Part shown: positions 36,103-44,573 of the stretch, piece by piece
Layout: each line of letters opens with the position of its first letter
How positions within the stretch are numbered: the first letter of the stretch is position 1
Assembly: GCA_016712105.1 (NCBI GenBank)
Contig: JADJRU010000020.1
Coordinates: 55,620 to 119,619, forward strand
DNA: 64,000 bases
From: Ahniella sp.
Lineage (GTDB): Bacteria; Pseudomonadota; Gammaproteobacteria; Xanthomonadales; Ahniellaceae
Reading direction: 5' to 3'
Notes under the pieces: model-generated
The model's database searches: none
The model's input: only the letters and a program-made list of their open reading frames with translations
Told to the model about the DNA's origin: nothing
Translations under genes and position numbers: made by a program

Positions 36103-36622
36103 CGACGCCCTCGCGGCGGTCGAGCAGCGCATCACGGAGCGCCAGGGCATCACCATGGTGCAGTCCGCTGACCTTGATGTTCTCGAGCCTTGTCCCGGCG
36201 GTATGGACGTTCAGTTTGGCCATGCCCCAGCGACGGTCAAGCGGCCCTTGATTCACTTCCGTCTGCTGGATGCGCGACTTCGGAACAAACGTCTCTGATT
36301 GCCAGAACACGCCGCGATGAACGAGCAGGCCGTCTGGCAAGTGCTGGACCCGGTAGTGCCGGAAGCTCGCGCCGCCATGGATCACGCCAATGACGCCGGC
36401 AGCCACAAACGCGACCACCCCGGCTGAAATGGGCCAAAAGACGCCCTTCGTGGCAATGGCCACCAGCACGAAGGCAGGCGGTACCAAAGGGAACAGGAAC
36501 ATCAGCCAGCCGCCCAGTTTCAAGACCAGCGATTCTTTCGGGTGTATCGCCATGGCGCCAAAGGCGGGTGTCGAACGGGGCGTGCTGGTGTCCAACGTTT
36601 TGTGCTCCTGGTGTGCGGTCAT
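36092..36622 (-). CDS. PH-domain membrane protein (YdbS-like)
   Basis: A 176-residue protein with two membrane helices (GGWLMFLFPLVPPAFVLVAI and VVAFVAAGVIGVIHGG) followed by one bPH_2 domain (HYRVQHLPDGLLVHRGVFWQ, FVPKSRIQQTEVNQGPLDRR, GMAKLNVHTAG). ATG 36622 is chosen as the start of MTAHQEHKTLD; the open frame upstream lacks family-like sequence. It overlaps the ydbT-like gene. The 207 bases up to dusA hold no gene and must carry divergent promoters. Confidence 0.85.
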   Translation of the reverse strand: MTAHQEHKTLDTSTPRSTPAFGAMAIHPKESLVLKLGGWLMFLFPLVPPAFVLVAIATKGVFWPISAGVVAFVAAGVIGVIHGGASFRHYRVQHLPDGLLVHRGVFWQSETFVPKSRIQQTEVNQGPLDRRWGMAKLNVHTAGTRLENIKVSGLHHGDALALRDALLDRREGVDGA

Positions 36623-36829
36623 TCTATGGGAACGTACCAGTTGGCGCCCGGCGCGAAAGTCACGGCATCGACATGACAATTGTCGGTGCTTGCTACCTTG
36701 GGCCGCTCACCAGCGCGTTCGCGCCTCGACTATTCGGGTGTGGTCGGCTTTATCGATCACGCTCGAATTGTTGGATTTGTCAGCCGATCCTGACAAACTG
36801 ACTGGCTCAGCCAAACCGGAATCCATCCC

Positions 36830-37840
36830 GTGACTGCCTCAGTTGTTTCACCCTGGCGACTGTGTGTCGCGCCGATGATGGACTGGACGACTACCCAATG
36901 CCGGGTGTTGCATCGTGCCTTGTCGCCGTCGGCACGCCTGTACACGGAAATGGTGCATGCGAATGCCGTGGTGTTCGGCAATCGTGCCCGTTTGCTGGAG
37001 TTTGATCCGTCCGAACATCCCATTGCTCTTCAGCTGGGCGGATCTGAACCGGTGAAGTTGGCTGAGGCCACTCGGATCGCCGTGGCGGAAGGCTTCGATG
37101 AGGTGAACCTCAACTGCGGCTGCCCCAGTGATCGCGTGCAGTCTGGTCGCTTTGGCGCCTGTCTGATGCTGGAGCCTGAACTCGTGGCCGAATGTGTGCA
37201 GGCGATGATCGAGGCGGCCGATGGCGCGGTGCCGGTCACGGTCAAATGCCGCATCGGCGTCGATGACCAGGATGACGACGCCGATCTCGATCGTTTCGTG
37301 AACGTGGTTTCTGCGGCCGGTTGCAAGGTCTTCATCGTGCATGCGCGCAAGGCTTGGCTGAAAGGCCTGAGCCCCCGCGAGAACCGCGAAATTCCGCCGC
37401 TCAATTATCCGCGTGCGTTCCGGTTGAAGCGTGAGCGCCCGGATCTCACGATTGTGCTGAACGGCGGGCTGTCGACGATCCCGGCCATGCAGCAGGCTTT
37501 GGAGCAACTTGATGGTGTCATGCTGGGGCGTGTGGCCTGGCATGAGCCGTATATCCTGTCGCTGGCCGAGCAGGCCTTGTGTGATGACACGTTTGAACTG
37601 CCTGTTCGGACCGACTTGCTGCGCAGTCTGTATCCCTATGTCCAGCGACGTCTGGCGACAGGCGAGAACCTGTCACACAGCATTCGGCCGATGCTCGGCC
37701 TTCTGCAGGGCTTGCCGGGTGCCCGGAAATTTCGCCGGGTCCTCAGCGAAGGCGCACATCGGCCGGGTGCGGATGAATCCCTGATCGAGGCTGCGTTGAC
37801 GGCCGCCACTGATGCCGCACGGCTGGAGACACAAACATGA
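36830..37840 (+). CDS. dusA: tRNA-dihydrouridine(20/20a) synthase
   Basis: FMN-dependent reductase that makes dihydrouridine at tRNA positions 20 and 20a. The 336-residue product has the DusA N-terminus (VAPMMDWTTTQCRVLHRAL), catalytic Cys98 in NLNCGCPSDRV, VKCRIGVDD, FIVHARKAWLKGLSPRENRE and VLNGGL. GTG 36830 is the only start consistent with the family N-terminus. The next gene begins inside the dusA stop (ATGA at 37837-37840), so they form a translationally coupled pair. Confidence 0.95.
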   Translation: MTASVVSPWRLCVAPMMDWTTTQCRVLHRALSPSARLYTEMVHANAVVFGNRARLLEFDPSEHPIALQLGGSEPVKLAEATRIAVAEGFDEVNLNCGCPSDRVQSGRFGACLMLEPELVAECVQAMIEAADGAVPVTVKCRIGVDDQDDDADLDRFVNVVSAAGCKVFIVHARKAWLKGLSPRENREIPPLNYPRAFRLKRERPDLTIVLNGGLSTIPAMQQALEQLDGVMLGRVAWHEPYILSLAEQALCDDTFELPVRTDLLRSLYPYVQRRLATGENLSHSIRPMLGLLQGLPGARKFRRVLSEGAHRPGADESLIEAALTAATDAARLETQT

Positions 37841-38754
37841 GCATCTACCGGGATCCCGCTTCATGGATGGCGCGCCTTGCGCTGGGCGTGCCTGCGGATT
37901 GGGGCCGGGCCGTGCCCGATCAGGCCTTCCTGGTGAGCCCGATCGGTTTTCGCCGTGCCGACGAATCGGCGCGCGACAATGTCTATATGGCTGAAAGCGG
38001 ATTTGATGCCGAACGGGCGCTGACACAACATGCCGACCTCGTTGCGGCGGTTCGAGGGGTGCTGCCGGCAACCGTGTTTCCCGGTTCTGCAGAGACGCCC
38101 GATGCGGTGTTCCCGAACAACGTGTTTGCCAGTGTGCCCAGGCGATTGATCATCGGTGCCATGAAACATCCGGTGCGCCAGCGTGAGGCGGCCCGGACGG
38201 ATCTGCCGGCCTGGTTCGAGGCGCAGTTTGGTGCCTCGGTTCAGCGATTGGACGCGCCCGGCGTGGTGGCCGAACTCACCGGGCCGCTCATCATCGACCG
38301 CGGTCGAGGTCTCGGCTTCTGTGGCATGAGTGAGCGCGTCAACGAAGCCGGTCTTGCCGCCATGGACGAGGCGTTCGGCCTGCGCGCCATGTATGCGTTT
38401 GATCTGGTGCCCGGCGAGTACCACACCAATGTGGTCATGTCGGTGCTGGCTGGCCGGGCGCTGGTGCTGCATCGTGCATCGGTTGCTGATCCTGCCGCCG
38501 CCGATGCCATTGCGTCCTTGTATGGTGATGCCGTGATCTGGTTGTCGGATGAAGAAAAGGCGGCGTTTGCCGGCAACTGCATCGCGTTGTCCGATCGCCA
38601 TGTGTTTCTGAGTGCTCGGGCATACCAATCGCTGGCGGCTTCAACACGCCAGCGCTTTCTGGACCTCAGGTTCGAACTCGTGCCGGTTGCACTCGACGAA
38701 ATCGAGAAAGCCGGCGGCAGCCTGCGTTGTTGTATTGGCGAGATCTATTGCTGA
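37837..38754 (+). CDS. CtlX-like amidinohydrolase (arginine deiminase-related)
   Basis: Guanidino-group-modifying enzyme of the pentein superfamily, 305 residues. Expected catalytic residues are visible: Asp/Asn in TPDAVFPNNVF, Glu in VVAELTGPLI, His in EYHTNVVMSVL and Cys in GGSLRCCIGEIYC at the C-terminus. The layout is that of CtlX-type citrulline/arginine hydrolases, though the protein is shorter than many. Substrate is unknown. It overlaps dusA by four bases. A link to the ureohydrolase island 14 kb away is possible but unsupported. Confidence 0.78.
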   Translation: MSIYRDPASWMARLALGVPADWGRAVPDQAFLVSPIGFRRADESARDNVYMAESGFDAERALTQHADLVAAVRGVLPATVFPGSAETPDAVFPNNVFASVPRRLIIGAMKHPVRQREAARTDLPAWFEAQFGASVQRLDAPGVVAELTGPLIIDRGRGLGFCGMSERVNEAGLAAMDEAFGLRAMYAFDLVPGEYHTNVVMSVLAGRALVLHRASVADPAAADAIASLYGDAVIWLSDEEKAAFAGNCIALSDRHVFLSARAYQSLAASTRQRFLDLRFELVPVALDEIEKAGGSLRCCIGEIYC

Positions 38755-38763
38755 AGCAAGGCT

Positions 38764-39566
38764 TCAGTCGTGAGCCATCCGGAATCGTTTGGATTGTCGC
38801 GCCGAGAACGCGCGGGCGAGCCGGTCGGGCAGGGTAGTCACGAAGGCCTTGATCAAACGATTGCGCCAGCCACAGACGTGAACGATCCGATCGGCTTCAA
38901 TGGCATCGAGGCCTTCGCGGACCACGGCCTCCGAGGTCATCCACAACCACCGGGGCATCTTGCTGACCAGTGGGCGCGACCCATTGGCGTCGTGAAACTC
39001 GGAATAGGTGAATCCGGGGCAGAGCGCGAGCACGCGAACACCCTTGCTGCGGTTCTCGAGTGACATCGACTCGCTGACCTTGATCCAGAACGACTTGCAG
39101 GCGCCATACAAGGTGTGGCCGTCCGAACCGGGCATGAATCCCGCCAGCGAGGCGATATTGATGATGCGTCCTGAGCCGCGTGCCCGCATCCCCGGCAACA
39201 ATCCGTGGATCAGCGCCAGTGGGCTGGTCATCATCACTTCAATGAACTGGCGATGTGAGGCCATGTCGGCGCCGTGGAAGCGGCCGGGCTGGCCATAACC
39301 GGCGTTCTGCACGAACAGGTCGATGGGTCGGCCGTGCAGGGCGGTCAACAGGCTTTCAACATCCTCCGGGCGGGCCAGGTCGGCGGCAATCGTGTCGACA
39401 CGGATGCCGGACTTCTGGCGAAGTTCCTGGGCCAGTGCGTCGAGGCGATCCAGCCGGCGTGCAGTCAGAATCAGGTCGTGGCCGTTCTCGGCCAATTGGC
39501 GCGCGAACTCGGCGCCGATACCGGCCAAGCGCCGGTGATCAAAGCAGTCTTGCGAGGCTGGGTCAT
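38764..39566 (-). CDS. short-chain dehydrogenase/reductase, frameshift near 39526
   Basis: SDR-family oxidoreductase of about 267 residues. The start at ATG 39566 gives MTQPRKTALITGA, but one base is missing near 39526. The glycine-rich TGxxxGIG cofactor motif is split between frames; GASAGIGAEFARQLAENGHD is restored by one base. The rest is in frame: LILTARR, DLFVQNAGYG, NIASLAGFMPGSDGHTLYGA with catalytic Ser, Tyr and Lys (YGACKSF), then CPGFTYSEF. It resembles the DltE/YqjQ-like SDR group of unknown substrate. It converges on the CtlX-like gene with only nine bases between stops. Confidence 0.8.
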
Positions 39567-39668
39567 GGGGGGCAGGCACGCTTGCACAGGGAAAGTGGGC
39601 AGGCTATCCGATTTGCCTTGGCCACCGGTATGATCCCGCCCCTCGAAAGAACCCGTGGATTGCGAGTA

Positions 39669-40418
39669 ATGCGTCGGAAACTGGTGGCAGGCAACTGGAA
39701 GATGTTCGGCAGCGTGGCGCGGAACGCCTCGTTGGTCCGCGGCTTGCTCGACGGTTTGACCGACACGCCTGCCGAAGTGGCGGTGTTTCCGCCCGCTCTT
39801 TATCTGCAGCAGGTTGTGGGCCTGGTCGCGGGTCGACCGGTGCTGGTCGGGGCGCAGGACCTGAGCCCGTTTGCTGAAGGCGCCTACACAGGTGATATCG
39901 CCGGCGGCATGATCAAGGACGCCGGTGCGCGGCTGGTTCTGGTGGGGCATTCGGAGCGTCGCCATGGTCATGGCGAGTCGGATGCGCTGGTGGCGGAAAA
40001 ATTTTGTGCCGCGCAGGCTGCGGGGCTTACTCCGGTTCTGTGTTTGGGCGAAACGCTGGCCGAGCGTGATGCGGATCAGACCGAGCAGGTGCTGGGCCGC
40101 CAGTTCGATGCGGTGCTGAATCGCGCCGGTGCAGCCGCCATGGCTGATGCGGTGTTGGCGTATGAGCCGGTATGGGCCATTGGCACCGGGCGGACGGCCA
40201 GTCCGGAACAGGCAGAAGAAGCACATCTCTTCCTGCGTAGCCGAATGGCATCACACGATGCTATGATCGCAAGCTCGCTGCGTATTCTTTATGGCGGAAG
40301 TGTCAAAGCCAGCAATGCGGAAGCGATATTTGCGAAACCGAACGTCGATGGTGGGTTGATCGGCGGCGCGTCCCTGGTGTCAGGAGATTTCCTGGCCATC
40401 ATTGCCGCGGCGTCCTAG
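39669..40418 (+). CDS. tpiA: triosephosphate isomerase
   Basis: Glycolytic enzyme interconverting dihydroxyacetone phosphate and glyceraldehyde 3-phosphate. The 249-residue TIM barrel has Asn9 and Lys11 (AGNWKM), His94 (LVGHSERR), catalytic Glu166 (AYEPVWAIGTG) and the phosphate loop in RILYGGSVKA. ATG 39669 gives the standard N-terminus MRRKLVAGNWKM. SecG follows 26 bases later. The tpiA-secG-tRNA-Leu-nuo order is conserved in this bacterial order. Confidence 0.97.
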   Translation: MRRKLVAGNWKMFGSVARNASLVRGLLDGLTDTPAEVAVFPPALYLQQVVGLVAGRPVLVGAQDLSPFAEGAYTGDIAGGMIKDAGARLVLVGHSERRHGHGESDALVAEKFCAAQAAGLTPVLCLGETLAERDADQTEQVLGRQFDAVLNRAGAAAMADAVLAYEPVWAIGTGRTASPEQAEEAHLFLRSRMASHDAMIASSLRILYGGSVKASNAEAIFAKPNVDGGLIGGASLVSGDFLAIIAAAS

Positions 40419-40444
40419 GCCGGCTGTCAGGAAACCAAAAGATC

Positions 40445-40939
40445 ATGGAAAAGTTTTTGCTCGCGCTGTACGTCATTGTCGCCATTGCGATGATCGCCTT
40501 CATTCTGATGCAGCGTGGTCCGGGGGCCCAAGCGGGTTCCGGCTTCGGCTCCGGCGCGTCGGGTACTGTCTTCGGTGCACGCGGTTCGGCGAACTTCCTG
40601 TCGAGCAGCACCAAATGGCTTGCCATCGCGTTCTTCGCGATCAGCATCGCCATGGGTGCCTACATCTCTCGGGTCCGTCAGGGTGATGCCTCGGCGAACC
40701 TCGGTGTGATGGCGGCTGAAGCCGCAGCCGCGGAAGCGGCGAGCAAGCCTGCCGCTGATGGCAAACCGGCCGATGCGAAGCCGGCGGATCCATCGGTACC
40801 GGCGGCCACTGCGCCGACAACGGACGCCAGTGTTCCGGCGGCCGCACCGGCGGCCCCGGTCGAAGATGCCGTTCCGGCGGCTCCGGTTGATGCGGGTCAA
40901 GAACTGGAAAAGAAAGATACCGAGAGCAGCCAAAACTGA
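40445..40939 (+). CDS. secG: protein-export subunit SecG with Ala/Pro-rich tail
   Basis: Small inner-membrane subunit of the SecYEG translocon. Residues 1-75 are standard: a first helix (LLALYVIVAIAMIAFILMQ), the Gly-rich cytosolic loop GPGAQAGSGFGSGASGTVFG, and a second helix (WLAIAFFAISIAMGAYI). A tail of about 85 residues, rich in Ala, Pro and Asp, follows and makes the protein 164 residues, longer than the roughly 110 of E. coli. Such tails are common in this order. Confidence 0.95.
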   Translation: MEKFLLALYVIVAIAMIAFILMQRGPGAQAGSGFGSGASGTVFGARGSANFLSSSTKWLAIAFFAISIAMGAYISRVRQGDASANLGVMAAEAAAAEAASKPAADGKPADAKPADPSVPAATAPTTDASVPAAAPAAPVEDAVPAAPVDAGQELEKKDTESSQN

Positions 40940-40949
40940 TCAAAGTCGG

Positions 40950-40955
40950 TACAAT
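40950..40955 (+). promoter_or_regulatory. candidate -10 box for tRNA-Leu
   Basis: TACAAT lies 11 bases before the mature tRNA 5' end, at the right distance for a -10 element. No good -35 hexamer sits at the expected spacing. The tRNA could also be processed from the tpiA-secG transcript. Confidence 0.4.
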
Positions 40956-40965
40956 TTACAAACGT

Positions 40966-41050
40966 GCCCAGATGGTGGAATTGGTAGACACACTACCTTG
41001 AGGTGGTAGCGGCGTAAGTCGTGGAGGTTCGAGTCCTCTTCTGGGCACCA
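40966..41050 (+). tRNA. tRNA-Leu(GAG)
   Basis: An 85-base class II tRNA with encoded CCA. Acceptor arm GCCCAGA (40966-40972) pairs with TCTGGGC before discriminator A. The anticodon stem CTACC/GGTAG encloses loop TTGAGGT, giving anticodon GAG for leucine codons CTC/CTT. A long variable arm and a T-arm GGTTCGAGTCC are present. It sits between secG and nuoA as in other members of the order. Confidence 0.97.
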
Positions 41051-41057
41051 CTATTCC

Positions 41058-41088
41058 AAAAAGAAGCCGCGACGCGGCTTCTTTTTTT
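41058..41088 (+). terminator. rho-independent terminator between tRNA-Leu and nuoA
   Basis: AAGAAGCCGCG and CGCGGCTTCTT form a long, nearly perfect stem with a 1-2 base loop. It is preceded by A's and followed by T7 (41082-41088), so it can work in both directions. It ends 28 bases before nuoA, leaving little room for a separate nuo promoter. Confidence 0.85.
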
Positions 41089-41116
41089 GAAGCAGACAAA
41101 GCATAGGAAAGACCTA

Positions 41117-41476
41117 ATGGATCTGTCGCAATACCTGCCGGTCCTGATGTTCCTTGGTGTGGCCACGATCCTCGGCGTCGTGCTGCTCAGTGTCGGTAGC
41201 ATCCTCGGGCCCGGTCGTCCGGACGCCGAGAAACTGGCACCGTACGAATGCGGTTTCGAAGCATTCGAAGACGCGCGCATGAAGTTCGACGTGCGCTATT
41301 ACCTGATGGCGATCCTGTTCATCGTGTTCGACCTCGAAATCGCCTTCATTTTCCCGTGGGCCCTCGTGTTCCGCGATCTGGGTCTGTTCGGGCTCATCGA
41401 AATGGGCCTGTTCGTCGGCATGCTGTTCCTCGGCTTCATCTACGTCTGGAAGAAAGGGGCGCTCGAATGGGAGTGA
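41117..41476 (+). CDS. nuoA: NADH-quinone oxidoreductase subunit A
   Basis: Membrane subunit of complex I, 119 residues with three helices. Conserved blocks are APYECGFE, ARMKFDVRYYLMAILFIVFD, and DLEIAFIFPWA. It closes off the quinone channel at the junction of the two arms. ATG 41117 is chosen because MDLSQYLPVL fits the family start; the frame is open upstream through the terminator and tRNA but that is non-coding. The gene overlaps nuoB by ten bases. Confidence 0.96.
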   Translation: MDLSQYLPVLMFLGVATILGVVLLSVGSILGPGRPDAEKLAPYECGFEAFEDARMKFDVRYYLMAILFIVFDLEIAFIFPWALVFRDLGLFGLIEMGLFVGMLFLGFIYVWKKGALEWE

Positions 41477-42039
41477 AAACCAGTTTCTTTCACAATCCGG
41501 AGCCGATCGGCGAAGTCGACGACATCCTGCGCCCGGAAGGTGACAACCCGCTGCTTGAGCACGGTTTCGCAATCACATCTGCTGATGCACTGATCAATTG
41601 GGCCCGGACGGGTTCCATGTGGCCGATGACCTTCGGTCTGGCCTGCTGCGCTGTGGAGATGATGCATTCCGGTGCCGCGCGCCTGGATCTCGACCGGTAT
41701 GGCGTGGTGTTTCGCCCCAGCCCGCGTCAGTCCGACGTCATGATCGTTGCAGGCACCTTGGTCAACAAGATGGCGCCGGCGCTTCGCCGCGTCTACGACC
41801 AGATGCCGGAACCAAAGTGGGTGATCTCCATGGGTTCCTGTGCGAACGGCGGCGGGTACTACCACTATTCGTATTCGGTTGTGCGTGGCTGCGACCGCGT
41901 CGTGCCGGTCGATATTTATGTGCCTGGTTGCCCACCTACAGCCGAAGCGCTGATTTGGGGCATCCTGCAATTGCAGAAAAAGATCCGCCGCACCAATTCG
42001 GTGGCAGAGCGGTTGCCCAAGTTTCTTCAGAAGGCCTGA
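41467..42039 (+). CDS. nuoB: NADH-quinone oxidoreductase subunit B
   Basis: Peripheral-arm subunit carrying the terminal [4Fe-4S] cluster N2, 190 residues. Ligand cysteines are in GLACCAVEMMHSG (tandem Cys), MGSCANGGGYY and YVPGCPPTAEAL. It passes electrons from NuoI to quinone. ATG 41467 overlaps the nuoA end. Confidence 0.96.
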   Translation: MGVKTSFFHNPEPIGEVDDILRPEGDNPLLEHGFAITSADALINWARTGSMWPMTFGLACCAVEMMHSGAARLDLDRYGVVFRPSPRQSDVMIVAGTLVNKMAPALRRVYDQMPEPKWVISMGSCANGGGYYHYSYSVVRGCDRVVPVDIYVPGCPPTAEALIWGILQLQKKIRRTNSVAERLPKFLQKA

Positions 42040-42042
42040 TCG

Positions 42043-42768
42043 ATGAGCAACAGGGCCACACTTTCCGAGCAATTGCACACGCGGTTTGGCGAGCAGTTGT
42101 TGGCAGTACGCGACGGCATCGACGTGGTCGAGGCGGATGTGCGAACGACGGACTGGTTGAGTGTCGCACGCGTATTGCGCGACGACGACGCGTTCGCGTT
42201 CGAACAGGCGGTTGACCTCGCTGGTGTCGATTTTCTTGGTTACGGTGATGCCGAGTGGGACACCTCCGACGTCAGCGGCGAAGGATTCTCGCGCGGTGTC
42301 GAGGGTTTTGGCCCCGGTCGCTTCAACTGGAGCGAACGCCCGGAATCCGTGCGCATTCCGAACCGGTTTGCGGTAGTCGTCAACCTTCTGTCGCTGAAGC
42401 ATAACCATCGCCTGCGCATCCGCACCTTTGCGCCCGACGACGGTTTGCCGGTGGTCGCATCGCTGATGCCGGTCTGGCGCGGCGTGAACTGGTTCGAACG
42501 TGAAGCGTTCGACCTGTACGGCATCCTTTTCGAGGGGCATCCGGATCTGCGCCGCATCCTGACCGACTATGGCTTCATCGGGCATCCGTTCCGCAAGGAT
42601 TTCCCGCTGATCGGCAATGTCGAGGTCCGTTATGACGAACAGAAAAAGCGCGTGGTCTATGAGCCCGTGAGTATCGAGCCGCGAGTCGGCGTGCCGCGTG
42701 TCGTGCGCGATGACGCTCGATACGCCACCTCGAAGGCCGAAACCGAAGCGCGCGGGGCAGGGAAGTAA
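42043..42768 (+). CDS. nuoC: NADH-quinone oxidoreductase subunit C
   Basis: Peripheral-arm 30-kDa subunit, 241 residues, separate from NuoD (in E. coli the two are fused). Family signature is WFEREAFDLYGILFEGHPDLRRILTDYGF, here spread over about residues 145-175, followed by GHPFRKDFPLIG. It has no cofactor and helps form the quinone-binding module with NuoB and NuoD. It starts three bases after the nuoB stop. Confidence 0.96.
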   Translation: MSNRATLSEQLHTRFGEQLLAVRDGIDVVEADVRTTDWLSVARVLRDDDAFAFEQAVDLAGVDFLGYGDAEWDTSDVSGEGFSRGVEGFGPGRFNWSERPESVRIPNRFAVVVNLLSLKHNHRLRIRTFAPDDGLPVVASLMPVWRGVNWFEREAFDLYGILFEGHPDLRRILTDYGFIGHPFRKDFPLIGNVEVRYDEQKKRVVYEPVSIEPRVGVPRVVRDDARYATSKAETEARGAGK

Positions 42769-42771
42769 GCC

Positions 42772-44025
42772 ATGCAAGAAATTCGCAACTACACCATCAA
42801 CTTCGGTCCCCAGCATCCAGCTGCGCACGGCGTGTTGCGCCTGGTGCTCGAGATGGACGGCGAAGTCGTGCAACGTGCCGATCCGCACGTGGGCCTGCTG
42901 CATCGTGGTACCGAAAAACTCGCCGAATCCAAGCCATTCAACCAGTCCATCGGTTACATGGATCGACTCGACTACGTGTCGATGATGTGCAACGAACATG
43001 CGTATGTGCGGGCGATCGAGCAACTGCTCGGGGTCGAGGCGCCGGCGCGTGCACAAGTCATCCGCACGATGTTCGACGAGATCACGCGAATCCTGAACCA
43101 CCTGATGTGGATCGGTTCGAACGCCCTCGATCTGGGCGCGATGACCTTGTTCCTCTATGCGTTCCGTGAACGCGAAGAGCTGATGGACTGCTACGAGGCC
43201 GTCAGTGGCGCCCGCTTGCATGCCACGTATTACCGTCCGGGTGGTGTCTATCGTGACCTGCCTGAGCGGATGCCGCAGTACAAGGAATCCCGCTGGCACA
43301 AGGGCGGCAATCTCAAGCGCATGAACTCCTGGCGCGAAGGGTCGATGCTCGATTTCCTCGATGCATTCGCCGATGATTTTCCTGCGCGTGTCGACGAATA
43401 CGAAACCTTGCTGACCGACAACCGCATCTGGAAACAGCGTACGGTCGGCATCGGCGTGGTCAGCCCTGAGCAGGCTTTGGCCTGGGGCATGAGTGGCCCG
43501 ATGCTGCGTGGTTCCGGTATCGAATGGGATCTTCGTCGGAAGCAGCCGTATGCTGCCTACAACCAGTTCGAGTTCTCGATTCCGATTGGCCGCAATGGCG
43601 ACTGCTACGACCGTTACCTCGTCCGCATGGAAGAAATGCGCCAGTCGAATCGCATCGTCAAACAGTGCGTGGCTTGGCTGCGTGCCAATCCGGGCGATGT
43701 GATGCTGCGCAACTTCAAGGTCTCGCCGCCGTCCCGCGAAGAGATGAAGGACGACATGGAAGCGCTGATCCACCACTTCAAGCTGTTCACCGAGGGTTAT
43801 TCGGTGCCGGCTGGTGAAGTGTATTCCGCAGTGGAAGCGCCGAAGGGCGAGTTCGGTTGTTACCTGGTGTCGGACGGTGCGAACAAGCCGTTCCGCGTGA
43901 AATTGCGCGCGCCTGGTTTTGCACATCTGTCGGCCATGGACGAGATCGCCCGTGGTCACATGCTGCCGGACGTGGTTGCCTTGATCGGCACCTTCGACGT
44001 CGTGTTCAGCGAAATCGACCGTTGA
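42772..44025 (+). CDS. nuoD: NADH-quinone oxidoreductase subunit D
   Basis: The 49-kDa subunit, 417 residues, forming much of the quinone site. Conserved parts are NFGPQHPAAHGVLRLVLEMD (quinone-site His), HVGLLHRGTEKL, YMDRLDYVSMM, MRGSGIEWDLRRKQPY-like region, and the C-terminal GTFDVVFSEIDR. It follows nuoC by three bases. Confidence 0.97.
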   Translation: MQEIRNYTINFGPQHPAAHGVLRLVLEMDGEVVQRADPHVGLLHRGTEKLAESKPFNQSIGYMDRLDYVSMMCNEHAYVRAIEQLLGVEAPARAQVIRTMFDEITRILNHLMWIGSNALDLGAMTLFLYAFREREELMDCYEAVSGARLHATYYRPGGVYRDLPERMPQYKESRWHKGGNLKRMNSWREGSMLDFLDAFADDFPARVDEYETLLTDNRIWKQRTVGIGVVSPEQALAWGMSGPMLRGSGIEWDLRRKQPYAAYNQFEFSIPIGRNGDCYDRYLVRMEEMRQSNRIVKQCVAWLRANPGDVMLRNFKVSPPSREEMKDDMEALIHHFKLFTEGYSVPAGEVYSAVEAPKGEFGCYLVSDGANKPFRVKLRAPGFAHLSAMDEIARGHMLPDVVALIGTFDVVFSEIDR

Positions 44026-44032
44026 GTCCATC

Positions 44033-44560
44033 ATGAAAGCCACTGGCCATTACGAACAAGTCAAGAACGTCGATCCGCTCGAGGTGCTGAACGCGCATAC
44101 GCGCGAACACATCGACCACTGGATCGCCAAGTTTCCGCCGGAGCGCAAGCGTTCGGCACTGCTGCAGGCGCTGATGGCGGCGCAGGAACAGAACCACGGC
44201 CATCTGACCGACGAACTGATCACGGCAGTGGCGCGTTATCTGGACTTGCCGCCGATCTGGGCGTATGAAGTCGCGAACTTCTATTCGATGTTCGAGACCA
44301 CCGCTGTCGGCCGCAACAACGTCGCCATCTGCACCAATATTTCCTGCTGGCTCAACGGTGCCGAGGGCATCGTCAAGCATTGCGAAAAGAAACTCGGCAT
44401 CAAGGTCGGTGAATCCACCGCCGATGGCCGCGTGTATCTGAAGCAGGAAGAAGAATGCCTGGCCGCTTGCGCCGGTGCGCCGATGATGGTCGTCAATGGC
44501 CATTATCACGAGCGCCTGACGCCTGAAGCGATCGACCACATCATTGATAACCTGAAGTGA
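44033..44560 (+). CDS. nuoE: NADH-quinone oxidoreductase subunit E
   Basis: The 24-kDa subunit of the NADH module, 175 residues, with a thioredoxin-like fold holding [2Fe-2S] cluster N1a. The four Cys ligands are in ICTNISCWL and EEECLAACAGAP. It partners NuoF. It lies seven bases after nuoD. Confidence 0.96.
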   Translation: MKATGHYEQVKNVDPLEVLNAHTREHIDHWIAKFPPERKRSALLQALMAAQEQNHGHLTDELITAVARYLDLPPIWAYEVANFYSMFETTAVGRNNVAICTNISCWLNGAEGIVKHCEKKLGIKVGESTADGRVYLKQEEECLAACAGAPMMVVNGHYHERLTPEAIDHIIDNLK

Positions 44561-44573
44561 GCACTTGACGCCC

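Noticed and set aside
41440..44043. 867-codon minus-strand open frame opposite nuoB-nuoD
   Set aside because: High-GC shadow of three clear nuo genes; composition is His/Arg/Gln-rich, as is typical of such shadows.
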